DNA of 64,000 bases from Agrypnia vestita. Its lineage: Eukaryota; Arthropoda; Insecta; Trichoptera; Phryganeidae. Position numbers and translations under genes: made by a program. The notes under the pieces were generated by a model. That model saw only the letters and a program-made list of their open reading frames with translations. It had not been told where the DNA came from and did no database searches. Below, in pieces: positions 53,780 to 64,000 of this stretch (the first letter of the stretch is position 1; each line of letters starts with the position of its first letter). The stretch lies in NCBI GenBank assembly GCA_016648135.1, contig JADDOH010010152.1, positions 59,160 to 123,159 of the forward strand, read 5' to 3'.

Positions 53780-55010
53780 AAACGGGGTTACAACTTAGCC
53801 CCAAAAATCTTATTTTTAAAACTATTTAATAAATATTAATGATATTGAGCTGGTATTACAAAGAAAGAAAAGAAAATAATAATGTGTAATAATAAAGTCA
53901 AAAGTAGAAAAAAAAATGTTTTTCCATAGACAATCGTTAATATTCTATACGAAACGCTTACATACTTTATTCTACTTGCATGGCTTCTGTCGACTGACTG
54001 ACTAGACACTTGTGAGTCAAAATACTACGGTTTCTTATAAAATGACGAAAAATTTAGTATTATCTTGTTCGCTTTGTAAAAGAAATCTTATATAAAAATA
54101 TTATAGAACATTTTCAAACCATTATACTTCATTAAAACGCAAATTTGACTGGGGTTACCTTGTTAATCCTATTTTCGACCTTCCGGTATCCGAAGGTGAA
54201 ACATTTTTGCCGGCACCTACATAACTTGTTTGAAAACGAAATTTGCATCATTGAAATTATTATTTCAGCACACCCGCCGTTGGCTAGTTTCATCCCAGGC
54301 GATAACGACTAGAGCGCGTGACGTCTTATCGTTAGATAGATAAATATATTATATATATTAAAAAAAAGAACATAATAATTGTAGATAATTTTTTTTAGTA
54401 TATGTTATAAAAAGCAACAAAAAATTTATTGAAAAATAATGTTGAATTAAAAATACAAATTTTAAAAAATAAACACAAAGAAAAATTCAATTCAATTTCA
54501 ATAAAAAATTAGATACAGACGAATCAGTATTCTCTCGATAACTGACAAAATTTTAGATATGTTTATATTACTTCATATCTCACACCCTACGTGCAAGTTT
54601 TTTTTAAATTATTTTATATATAACTTCTTGTTTGTCGGCTCAAGTATTTATGAAAACTTAATACTAAGCAATAATAGAAAGCCGACTCCATCGTTGACAA
54701 AATAAAGTGTGTTAACCGTAAGTGCTTGTTGTAATAAAACAATAAAGCATAAGACTTTAAAAAAATGGCAAATGCAAAAGATATCCGACAATTAACGGCG
54801 TTTACATCTTTGATGTCCGACTCCGAGAAAAAAATCGTATACCTGAAAATGCTTGAATATGTCTTCCAAGGTTCGTAAACCTTTGTTTCGTTTAGAAAAA
54901 TATTTAAAATCTTATAATATAAATATGAGAAATAAAGTATTTTAAAGTAATAACGAATACTTAAAAACAGACGAATATATTCGAGGTTCGAATATTCGAA
55001 TATTCGGATT
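53780..55010. other. unassigned AT-rich DNA
   Basis: The 151-codon minus ORF (54,614-55,069) is Phe/Tyr/Ile-rich without a recognisable domain and ends inside a LINE tail; treated as background. Confidence 0.35.
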
Positions 55011-55011
55011 G

Positions 55012-55052
55012 GAGGCTCTAGTTGGGACAGTGCAAAGAAGAAGAAGAAAATC
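55012..55052 (+). repeat. LINE 3' tail
   Basis: GTTGGGACAGTGCAAAGAAG and a GAAGAAGAA tract repeat the end of the LINE at 10,640-10,690. Confidence 0.6.
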
Positions 55053-55739
55053 TTCAATAACCTTGTCAATTCGTATGTGAATAAAACAAATTATTGATCT
55101 TATTTATCGGTCAATATTTGGGATGCCTCGAATCATAAATATTAATTCAATATCCCCTTGGTTACGCATCCACGTACGCAGCATCCGCGTATCCTTGGCA
55201 ATACATCGCCTGGTCTGAGTCCACACAACCTCAAGTTATTGTCGTGGAAGATTGCCAAAAAAGTTACTCGGAGAAATGAGAAGAGGCGCAGTTTATGAAG
55301 AAATGTTGAAAATTCAATTAATTTCCCGGCGCTTAACCTAAATACACTAAGTACGTTATTCATTGCACTCGAAATTCTAGCGAATTATTTCGAAATTTGT
55401 GCACTCGAATTTTTAATCACCATACTTGGAAAACATGCAACGAAAATTCTGCGACTTCTGTGTCGAATTCGCACGATTAAACCAATTTAAAATTGTATCG
55501 CTTTGTAAATGGTTTATTCATTTCTTAAATATGCAAAAAGTAAATATAAAAATATATCATAATTTAATACATGTGCCTACCTATACATTTTCTGAATTAT
55601 TTCATACGACAAGCATTTAGTTTAGTTTGAAAATAATAAGAGTATTGACATATTCCGTATCTCTTTCAAAGAGGAAAAAAAAAATTTATTTTACGTAAAA
55701 GCATTTACGTAAAATTTTAGCAAATGTATAAATATTTTA

Positions 55740-56000
55740 AGGAGATGGTGAACCTACTAAATACTGACAATAACACTTTAGAATCGTTTAGAACGCTCTA
55801 CAAGTCTCTTGTAATCCCTGGAAAATTTCGCAAGAGTCTCGAAGGATCTAGAAGTTAGTGTTACCTATAAATACAAAAGCGTCACTCGACGCAGAATTAA
55901 GTGACGCCCATGTATTTCACCTACGCGATATTAGTAACAGAGCGGGCGCAGTGTGACTAGCGTGAGATACCAGCGATAATAAATAAAGGAATCATCTACC
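55740..56000 (+). promoter_or_regulatory. promoter-like block with heat-shock-type motifs, possibly a solo LTR
   Basis: CTCGAAGGATCTAGAAG (about 55,838-55,854) fits three alternating nGAAn units with one mismatch, and similar GAA/TTC-type words precede it (CTGGAAAATTTCGC). TATAAATA follows at about 55,867-55,874. A GC-richer leader-like stretch with ATAAATAAAGGAATC near 55,980 comes next. This order would suit a heat-shock gene promoter or an LTR promoter. No coding region follows within the window. Confidence 0.35.
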
Positions 56001-56628
56001 GTCGGGCAATAAGTTTTTCTACGTGCGAATATTGAACAGAATTTGTTAGAAAATGATCAGATCAATAAAAACAGCGTTAATTAGTGCGAATTAACAAACA
56101 GTGTAATAATATGTGTTGTGGAATATTGTAAATACTTTAAATTCAAGAACAATATTTTGGTTTAATTCGTGTCCAATGACTTCTTGGTAATGAATCGAAT
56201 TTGAATTGTTTAGATGTTTTCATTTGCTTCTCAGAGCCACGTCCCTTGACAGTAAAGTAATAAATGTCTACTTCATCATCATCGTCACTTTTCACCGTCG
56301 TCAGCTCTATAACCCCTAGCGGGGATCCCTATGTCAAGAACTTTCCTCTATTCATATGGATCTCATTATACGCCATTTAAATTCAGTCCTGGATTAATAA
56401 GACAGATACGTCTCTGAAAACATTGTCACTCTACATTAGCTTTGTCCTTCCCAAACTCCTGCGTCCTGTTGACAGTCATCCCTTCCAATTGAAGTATTCC
56501 TATTTTTATAAACCTTGTGATATATAATTAATTTAATAAGCTAGTTGTAACTGCATTTACGCTATGATTCATTACTTTACATGTTATTTAATCAAACCAA
56601 ACCATTTTCCCCTATTATTTACTCAGTT

Positions 56629-56787
56629 TAACTTCCACAAACATTATTTTCTCGATGTAACTTCCACAAACATTATTTTCTCAATGTAACTTCCACAAAC
56701 ATTATTTTCTCAAAGTAACTTCCACAAACATTATTTTCTCAAAGTAACTTCCACAAACATTATTTTCTCATGTAACTTCCACAAACA
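56629..56787 (+). repeat. 29-bp minisatellite, six units
   Basis: TAACTTCCACAAACATTATT starts at 56,629, 56,658, 56,687, 56,716, 56,745 and 56,772. Units differ only near their ends (TCGATG, TCAATG, TCAAAG, TCATG). Confidence 0.95.
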
Positions 56788-56799
56788 AATTTATATGTT

Positions 56800-56990
56800 A
56801 TATGATTGGCGTGCCTAGGTCAACCGCTGAGAGATTTGGTATGTCTCATCTCGTTCTGTTATCGTGTCTTCTTCTTTTGTATGGAGCCAATAGTAGTACA
56901 TGTGAGAGAGACATATATATTAAGAATTATTTTTGTACGAGATCGTACAAAATGTATGTACCTCTCGGCCTATACCTACATCTCCTGGCG
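56800..56990 (+). repeat. dispersed repeat E
   Basis: TAGGTCAACCGCTGAGAGAT, GTCTTCTTCTTTTGTATGGA and CCAATAGTAGTACATGTGAG recur in part at 58,240-58,350 (TTTCTTCTTTTATATGAGGC, CCAATCATAGTACAAATGAG) and at 44,215-44,335. Each copy later contains CCTCTCGG. Open frames here are incidental. Confidence 0.6.
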
Positions 56991-57279
56991 AAAGTGTTGA
57001 TGACATTTGAATTAATGAATTTTTGTTTGTAGGTACTTAGGTACTTTTACAAAATCAGTTTTGAATATACATGTAGAAGTTACTAATAAAAGTTTAAAAT
57101 TTGAATATACCTATTTACCTACGTCGCCTAGTATATAAATATATATGTACCTACTAGTATCTAATTCCTGTAACTTAAACACACATTTTATCATGATAAA
57201 ATTTAAAAAAATTACTTTAATTTCGTATTGTGGTTCGTACAATTAAAGTGAAATTAACATATTTCTCTTTGGAAAATGT

Positions 57280-57480
57280 TTGATCGTTATCCGTCACTTG
57301 CTTGTGCATAAATCGGCCGTTAACATTTATACCAGCCCGTAAAACCCCATAAAACCATTCTACGGGAACCGGACCAACTGTTTGATGGTCGATTAAACAT
57401 GTCTCAATTTTAGTACGGAAAAGGCCGTTGTAAGAGGTGACGATTCAATTATTCATTGGACTTTCCTGAATTTAAACTAA
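57280..57480. other. candidate regulatory island
   Basis: Contains several CATAAA / TTTATAC / CCATAAAACC words that resemble sites for Caudal or posterior Hox proteins, along with GATTAAACATG. It is single copy in the window. Speculative. Confidence 0.22.
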
Positions 57481-57768
57481 TCATGTAAGCAGTATTTTTT
57501 ATTATTTTAATGTCAATTTTCGTCTCTTTGTGTCAATTATCGATTTTTAGTGAAATGCTATGTGGCAATTATGACAATAGTCATCATTATCATAATTTCG
57601 CCTTATGGAATGTCATCCTTATTTCCAACATGACCGAATTGCGTATTGTAGATCTATATGCAACAAAGCAGATATCCAATATGAGCAATATCGATTGGTC
57701 GTACATAAATATAGTATTATTTAATCAATTCTACGTGTGATTAGCTTTTTATTCTAAGAAGAGTTAAA

Positions 57769-57833
57769 CTGACGGTCCCTACGTAGGTATACATAGGTAT
57801 ATATATATTTTTGGCAAATGTCTGAGATTACGT
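57769..57833. repeat. short inverted repeat
   Basis: CGGTCCCTACGTA near 57,769 is the exact complement of TACGTAGGGACCG near 57,829, enclosing about 45 bp with a TA-rich centre. It may be a minimal MITE. Confidence 0.8.
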
Positions 57834-58214
57834 AGGGACCGAAATACTCGTATATTGCTAGCAGAGTCTGGAAATAGGCGAAATCACTACAGTGCAGAAA
57901 TATATGTTTGTCTCATCCATACCGGTGTCACTTCGAGTCTTATGCGCATGTCCGAGAATTAGCGCCATTTTATATCCAATCACAACAGGCCAAGTGACAA
58001 CAATGAGATAAAAGTAGCATTTTCGCCATTTTCTGCCCCGCTTAGTCCGTGATACTTATGGGCATTAACAATATAGGAGTATTATATATATGGAAACACC
58101 CCCTTTAATAATATTAAAATCTACCAGTAAAAACTCCAATGAACTATTTTATTTTTAACGTACATAATACCTGTTTCGTTCTCTTATCTACATACAAAGA
58201 TGATGTTACTAAAT

Positions 58215-58350
58215 ATGGTATAACCGGGTATAACTTTGGTATGATCATCTCATTATGATATCATCTTTCTTCTTTTATATGAGGCCAATCATAGTACAAA
58301 TGAGAGGAAAACATATTTTTCTCAGGGTTGCACAAAACCTCTCGGTGGTT
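58215..58350 (+). repeat. dispersed repeat E, second copy
   Basis: See the shared words listed for 56,800-56,990. It ends in CCTCTCGGTGG, just before the palindrome at 58,353. Confidence 0.55.
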
Positions 58351-58352
58351 TA

Positions 58353-58397
58353 TAATAATAATATCTAATACATGCCATGTATTAGATATTATTATTA
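58353..58397. repeat. perfect 22-bp hairpin at a SINE boundary
   Basis: TAATAATAATATCTAATACA plus TG (58,353-58,374), one C, then the exact complement (58,376-58,397). It sits precisely between repeat E and a 5'-truncated SINE-1. Confidence 0.93.
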
Positions 58398-58399
58398 GT

Positions 58400-58545
58400 G
58401 GTCTGGTGATTGGTGGTTCGTGCCCCGTTCCAGGACATTAGCAAGTTAGTCATATTTTCATAGCACAAGCGTATAGCTTATTTTGAAAATAGTAAGAATA
58501 TTAATGAGACACCTATCTGTATTCTAAAAAAATAAAAATAAAATA
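58400..58545 (+). repeat. SINE-1 copy, 5' truncated
   Basis: Begins at GGTCTGGTGATTGGTGGTTC (B-box region at 58,415) and continues with CCCCGTTCCAGGACATTA, ACAAGCGTATAGCTTATTTT and AGTAAGAATATTAATGAGAC. The A-box half is replaced by the palindrome at 58,353. Confidence 0.78.
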
Positions 58546-58549
58546 AAAT

Positions 58550-60230
58550 GAAAAATTAAGGGAATGGCGGGTACTAATAATGTGTAATTTAAATAAGCTC
58601 TTTTAAATAAATGCCTTTTGTTCGTTGAATTGCTTAAAATACGTAGGAAAAAATTCAATTAGGTAATAATAATAATTGGTCATATAAAACATGGTACAGT
58701 CAAATTTAATATTTGTTATCTTTGTTTAATGATGGTGTGTATGATGGAACTGCAAATCCGTTTTTGAGCAAGCTAAGACCAGTTCTAACCTCCTTGCATT
58801 CTTCGCGAGTCCAAAGATTAGGGGATTGACTGATCGGCTGATGCAGGCTCGTTGTGATGAGGCTACGTGGAAAATCGAGGGCTCCTCACATTCCTATCCC
58901 ATTTAACTCTCGTCCTTCCAAATTCCAAAATTCCACCAGCTCCAAATGCTGTTTCAAATATTCGATAATTCACCCCATTTCCTTCCTACCCTGCCTATCT
59001 TTTGCTTACTACAGTGGGAAGATATTTCTGAGATGAACAATACATAGTAATAATGATACTGAATTGAATGAAAAATACCATTATCATTTTTTGTGTCAAA
59101 ACTTTTTTGTTTTTCTCCCATTTATGGCTAGACGGTATTGAAAATATTAATTTTAACGAGAACTCATACACGTATTTATTTTCGTACATAAAAATAAATG
59201 TGTTAGTAAAATTAAATTATAAATGGAATAAAGACAAACAATATATAAGAAGGACTGTGTTTTGTTATTTCTGCCAATAAATTTTTAATTATTAAAATGT
59301 TTAAATACAAATTTCGTGTTTATAAATATGCTATAATATTGGCAATCAACAACTATTCATAATAAAAAAATCCTTGGAGCAGAAGTACTAAAAATATATT
59401 TATGAATATCAACATTCAATAATTTTCTTTAAAAAGAGCTCAGAATCCTCCCATTAGAGGTTGGCATTGAAAGTTGAGGAGACCAAGATCATTCGTTAAC
59501 CTTTCATGGCTGTATGACTCCTTTCAGAATGAAAACTCTTCAAATGTCAAGTACACTGCTGCAGATGAGTAGGTTCCTTTTCCCTACAAGTGTGTATAGG
59601 CAACTACCTCATCATTAAAATTTTATACACTCGTCATGCCGGCTGTAGGTATATTCCCAACATTTAAAAAATCTTGAATAATTATATGAGGGGTATAATA
59701 TAGGGGCAAAGCAATATCCCACTGTGATTTTTCTAAGATAAATACAAAAAAAACCATTGACGTATTATAAATATATCATTGAAAAAACCATCCAAGGATT
59801 TTTTCTGAAATCTACATCTTATCGGAAATTTAATAAATTTTGAAAAACAATAGCCGCCTGTATAAATAAATATTTTTTAAATACGGATATTGCTGTTTGC
59901 CTACCAAATAGTGGACATTGCTGCTTTTGCTATTTACATAATTAGATATTGCTGTCTTTGCAATGTTTCAGCCTAAAATTGAAATCAAATCTCACTTTAG
60001 TATGAAGCGGCCATTTTGTCACGTGACGCATCCTTGGGGGTGATTGTTTGAAATGAATATTGGTGTCTGCTTTTAATAGAATAGATTTGGAATTATGATT
60101 TTGGAACAGAAAAAGTATTTCCTATAAAATCTCGAATTCAGTACTTTCTAATCTATCTAAAAAATATAAATTAGTTTAATGTGACTGCATTCAAAACGTT
60201 TTAAAATTTTGGATATTGCTTTTATATCCC
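58550..60230. other. mostly unassigned DNA with a recurrent ATATTGCT word
   Basis: ATATTGCTGTTTGC-like words occur at about 59,887, 59,913 and 59,945, and as the complement at 59,710 and again at 60,213. Spacing is irregular. No gene recognised. Confidence 0.35.
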
Positions 60231-60232
60231 AC

Positions 60233-60252
60233 GTATGTAGGTACCTACATAC
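60233..60252. repeat. 20-bp perfect palindrome
   Basis: GTATGTAGGTACCTACATAC is self-complementary throughout. Words of the form TAGGTACCTA are frequent in lepidopteran genomes. Confidence 0.95.
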
Positions 60253-60559
60253 ATAACAAAAAATATATATAAACAATAGGCACCTTTATATAATATTTCA
60301 ATTTATTAAGAAACAATTTGTTTTCTTTCTAGTAGCAGAATTTAAATTTATTCCGGACCTTTTTAAAATAAATATTTCCTCGGTTTCATTAGCAGGTAAC
60401 AGAGTTTTGCAAAATATTTTTTTTTATTATTTTCCTCTTTTCACTATTATATTTCACTATTTGACTAATATAATGCTTCTAATGTTTACATGGACGCTTT
60501 CTCTCGGGTGATAGTCAACGTTGGGGGGACCTGACATGACACCAAAAGAAGAAGAATGT

Positions 60560-61655
60560 TTACATTAACAATATATATGACAATGCCCCCCACTTTTAAA
60601 TACGTGAATAAAATTCTCTATTAAAGGTGGGTAGGCAAGCGTAAACATTATCATTATGTTATGCAAATATATGATAATATGTAATTAACACCGTTATGTA
60701 CAATTTAATTAGATCATATAAATAAATAAATAAAATTTTGGTTTACACGTAGCGTCACTGCAACATTGATAGATTATAATTTACTAATGGGGTAGATCTC
60801 TGTTTTGAATATTATTTTTAAAATGCTTTTTGAGTTGACAAATTCGTATGGAAACCCCAATAGAAAACATTTGCCTCTTTTAAACCAACAAATTACATAA
60901 CAGTTTACAGAATGTAATATATGAGCTGAGCTCTCCTAATAAATAATAAGAAGTTTTCTAATAGTAGATTTTATTAATATAACTTTGACGTGCATTTAAT
61001 ATTAAATTACCGAATTATTTCACGTGTTTCATCACCTCTGTAAATTATTTAGCGAATATAACTCGATTAATATTTTCATGTCGAGAAAATCTGCTTAGTA
61101 TGTAGGTCTGGTCCCTGGATCAAAAAGTCGTATGATTTATGACCAATTAAAACGAATTCCCATGATGCATGAATTAAAATTTGTCCTTTCAAGAGCAAAT
61201 GGTATAAAGCCTATTAAAAGTATGTATCAACAGAAGTGGGAACCTATTTATGAAATGAAAGGAGCTTTTTAGTATTTGCAAACCCTCGTTTCAAGGGGAA
61301 TACTTCCTCGACGCGATCGGTAAAACCGTATGTAATGAAATTAATGTTAACAATAATAGATACATGTGTATACACGCGATATTAATAAACACGGAAAATA
61401 AACAATATTTTTATTTGTATAACCCAGTTCCTGGATTTTATTCACAAAGGGATGATGTTTCATTTTATTATGATAAATCTTCGGTAAGAATATCATATAT
61501 GCATTTAGAAGAATATTGATTAACTCCACATTAAAATATAGAAGTATCATTACTAGCTGCGTAAATCTACATATACTGTTTCGTCAGAAAAGACTACAGA
61601 TTTTTCTAGCATAGTCCCGTCAAATATGTGAATGATTCCAATTTGGAAACATATT
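60560..61655. other. unassigned DNA
   Basis: No gene or repeat recognised. A short GAAGAAGAA tract at about 60,547-60,556 may close a LINE remnant. Confidence 0.35.
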
Positions 61656-61659
61656 TACC

Positions 61660-61845
61660 TACAACTATTAAAAAATTGATAATGTGTGGATGTCCTTACG
61701 ATTGAATTGGTGAACGTTGCATTGTGTATAGTGATCACTTAAGCCAGCTCATACAGGCTCTAAGCCCTAAGCCGTCATATAAAAAGACTTCCGCGCAAGT
61801 TTCTCATATACATAGATTCGTCTCTATGATATATCTCTAATTTAT
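61660..61845 (+). repeat. MITE-A copy
   Basis: ATTGATAATGTGTGGATGTC, GAATTGGTGAACGTTGCATT, GATCACTTAAGCCAGCTCAT and GATTCGTCTCTATGATATAT are in family order. Confidence 0.78.
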
Positions 61846-62346
61846 TTTAACGAAAAATAAAAGTTATAAAGATTATTTATTAAGAAAAGTCATTCAAAAT
61901 TATTTTCGTAGAATCTCTATTCATATTACTTTGATTTGACGAAATGAGTGAGATGATATCGTTGAAGAGGAAGACTATGGAAGATAGCGTACTTCTTCTG
62001 TTATATAATCAAATCCGCGTGACGCAAAATCGTTTTAAGGGAGGGTTTTCAGTACTAAAGCACTGAAACGTATAAATATTGTAAATACGTTAGAGATTAA
62101 TACAATTATTTCGTGTGTAGTTAGGGCGCCTTATTAAAACTCAAGAGGCACTAAAGGTAATTTAAAACGACCTACATAATACATATATAATAACATTAGA
62201 GAACATTAAAAATGTATTCCATTCCCATGTGTGTCGTTTATCGTTCGGAATATCCCGCGTTTCATAATGGTTATTTTTTCTCGACTAATCAAATTTCAAA
62301 CGTTTTCAAATATTGTAATGTATTTGGAATATCAGAAATACGTAAA

Positions 62347-62790
62347 AACTAGCTGTTACCCGTCAAAAATAACGGTACTTTTACATGCCGGTTACTAAAG
62401 AATAACTATTTACTTTACTTATTTATATATAGTCGACACCCATGAAATAGTTGTAACGACTTTTATCAAAATATTTGAACATTTTTTTTTGAGGTATTTC
62501 CCCTGCCAACGATTCGGCGGAACACGAAATGGTTCGCGTCTTTGCTAAATCCATTATGTATCACTTTATTTTTGACGGGTAATGCAGACTCAGTGACGGC
62601 AACATCGCTATCTTTGCCGCCTTCAAGTTTGCTGGCCCGGAGTTCAAACCCCATCTCCGACCATTTAATTTAGTTTTTTTAGCCGTGAATTAGAACGAAA
62701 TTACGGACGTTATACGAAATTACGGGGACAGACAAACAGATAGATGGACGGACGGACAGACGGACAGACAACGAAATTATTATGTTTGAT
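62347..62790 (+). repeat. dispersed repeat F with tRNA-like segment
   Basis: Starts with ACTAGCTGTTACCCGTC and ACGGTACTTTTACATGCCGG as at 6,805. Between 62,590 and 62,660 GGAGTTCAAACCCC is close to a Pol III B box, so a SINE may be embedded. It ends with GGACGGACGGACAGACGGAC and CAACGAAATTATTA, a common tail of RTE-like elements and partner SINEs. Confidence 0.5.
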
Positions 62791-63064
62791 GATGTTTTGA
62801 ATTGAAATTTATAAAAATTTTAAAAAATAATAATAATTACCTACTACAGTATTTGTACAACATAGCTTTTTGGAAAAAATAAGTTTGCCGATTGAAGTAT
62901 TTTTTAGTAAAATTGTGATTTTGTGTAAATTTTCTAAAAATTTTAACACAGTATAATGTTTTATTGGATCCTCCCCCGGAACGTTAAAATAGAATGCTGA
63001 AAATACTCGAATCGCGATAGAAAATTTCATAACATTTTATCGAGATTAGCGGGTCGTCTGTAAT

Positions 63065-63588
63065 ACAGGATTATTTGGAAAACATTAATATACTCGCAGG
63101 ACTATATTCATATCTTAATTATGAGTTGAAAATGTTCAAGCAGCCATGATCAATGGTTATGGAGTTATGCAGTAAGAAAGTTTTTTTTTTTTTCAATACT
63201 TCTCACTTATTTTTTACAAAACGTCGAACTATCATTGCAGTAATTTACATCGATTACGAAAAATTCGTTCGTTTCAATAAAAGTTAAATAAAATGTTAAA
63301 AAAACCCTGCAGAATTCCAATTAGAATGCTTTCCAATTGTAATTCGAAGGTTTTTGTTATTTTATTTGACATGTATTAAAGGGAATGAATTATTCATACA
63401 TGAGTTACTGTAATGATAGTCCTACGTTTTATAAAAAAATAAGTCAGAAATATTGAAAAAAATTCAAATTTGGATGTCGCATACCTCCATAACTATTGAT
63501 ATTAGGTCATGGTTGCTTGAACATTTTCGACTCATAATTAAAGCAGGAATATATTCTTGCGCGGTTTAATGTTTTCCAAATAACCCTG
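63065..63588. repeat. palindromic MITE of about 525 bp
   Basis: The inverted ends extend from ACAGGATTATTTGGAAAACA (63,065) to the complement of ACAGGGTTATTTGGAAAACA (63,588). Further in, TTAATTATGAGTTGAAAATG pairs with CATTTTCGACTCATAATTAA and AAGCAGCCATGA with TCATGGTTGCTT. The arms are about 100-170 bp. A second, eroded copy lies at 1,915-2,295. No coding capacity. Confidence 0.82.
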
Positions 63589-63871
63589 TTTATCCTTGCT
63601 TGCCCCGGTCCAAAATAGTGTGACTTACGGGGAAATCCCTTAAAACAATCATGTCCAAAAATGTTTTTATAAATTTATTTATTAGGAGTATGAAAGATGC
63701 GCAAGAAGACTAAATTATGCGGGCTTCATTTCTTACCCTCGACAGAATTCGGCTTGATATTTCCAAATGTACCTAAATCAAAACTTATAAGTCAAAGGAA
63801 TCATAAATTCTCTGTAGAACTTAACAATTTTCGTGAATGTATATTATTTAAACTTATCCGTATCCAAAATA

Positions 63872-64000
63872 TTAGGTCCTTACATATGAAATTGATGTTT
63901 TGCCGTACTGGCAAATTTGATCTCAAATATCTTCTCTTTGGTTAGGAATTCCAAATCCAAATTTATACAGCTATTTACTCATGTATTTGTGTTTTTAAAA
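63872..64000 (+). mobile_element. left end of a second mariner copy
   Basis: TTAGGTCCTTACATATGAAA begins directly after a TA dinucleotide (63,870-63,871), and the remaining bases follow 32,202-32,330 with about three substitutions. The transposase start lies beyond the window. An 82-codon ORF (63,697-63,945) runs across the element border and is therefore incidental. Confidence 0.93.

Noticed and set aside
54614..55069. 151-codon minus-strand ORF
   Set aside because: Composition is Phe/Tyr/Ile-rich as expected of AT-rich DNA, no domain is recognisable, and it begins inside a LINE tail.
56629..56787. CRISPR-like array
   Set aside because: Units are contiguous 29-bp repeats without spacers, and the context is eukaryotic.
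63697..63945. 82-codon ORF at the right end
   Set aside because: It crosses the border of the mariner inverted repeat, so it is not an ancestral coding unit.

Overview
The window is AT-rich nuclear DNA from an animal, most likely an insect. It holds mariner (DD34D) transposase, several classes of non-LTR reverse transcriptase relic, tRNA-derived SINEs, foldback elements and satellites. It has no bacterial-style operons, no rRNA genes and no intact protein-coding host gene. Short words such as TAGGTACCTAC and non-LTR tails of TTGAA or GAA repeats suggest Lepidoptera, but that is an inference and not a diagnosis.

Layout. Positions 1-22,000 are a gene desert full of decayed transposons: a jockey-like RT (4.1-5.2 kb) and a second copy of its 3' end on the minus strand (14.9-15.4 kb); four other RT remnants (7.1-7.8, 9.7-10.2, 12.0-12.4 and 18.6-19.0 kb) plus a related piece at 15.4-15.7 kb; SINEs; a mariner C-terminal relic at 2.4 kb; and a run of large inverted repeats at 8.2, 9.5, 12.4 and 20.2-21.4 kb. 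Positions 22,000-26,400 hold another foldback locus, one GC-rich block, a roughly 151-bp satellite and a 130-bp duplication. Two long, almost non-coding blocks (26.64-29.57 kb and 34.92-40.78 kb) share short landmarks in the same order and resemble members of one family of very long LTR-like elements. The second is built of consecutive tandem arrays with unrelated periods (132, 119, about 307, 412 and 56 bp). Between them lies a nearly intact mariner (32,202-33,486) silenced by one nonsense codon; the left end of a sister copy closes the window (63,872-64,000). The remainder (41-64 kb) has a Myb/SANT-like domain fragment, more MITEs, SINEs and minisatellites, and a promoter-like block with heat-shock-type motifs at 55.8 kb.

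The most interesting signal is a dispersed set of type-I hammerhead-ribozyme-like motifs inside the inverted repeats, of the kind reported in Penelope-like retroelements. Each has a CTGANGA core, one extra base, a helix-II hairpin and GAAA. In the better copies this is followed by a self-complementary helix III (ACGT, ACATGT, ACCGGT or ACTATAGT, depending on the subfamily), a U-H cleavage position and a sequence that can pair back to form helix I. The palindromes differ between subfamilies but the pairing logic is kept.

Several islands of moderate GC, unrelated to the repeats and carrying homeodomain-type cores, may be regulatory elements of genes outside the window. All coordinates of degenerate repeats are approximate, since no alignment or database search could be run.
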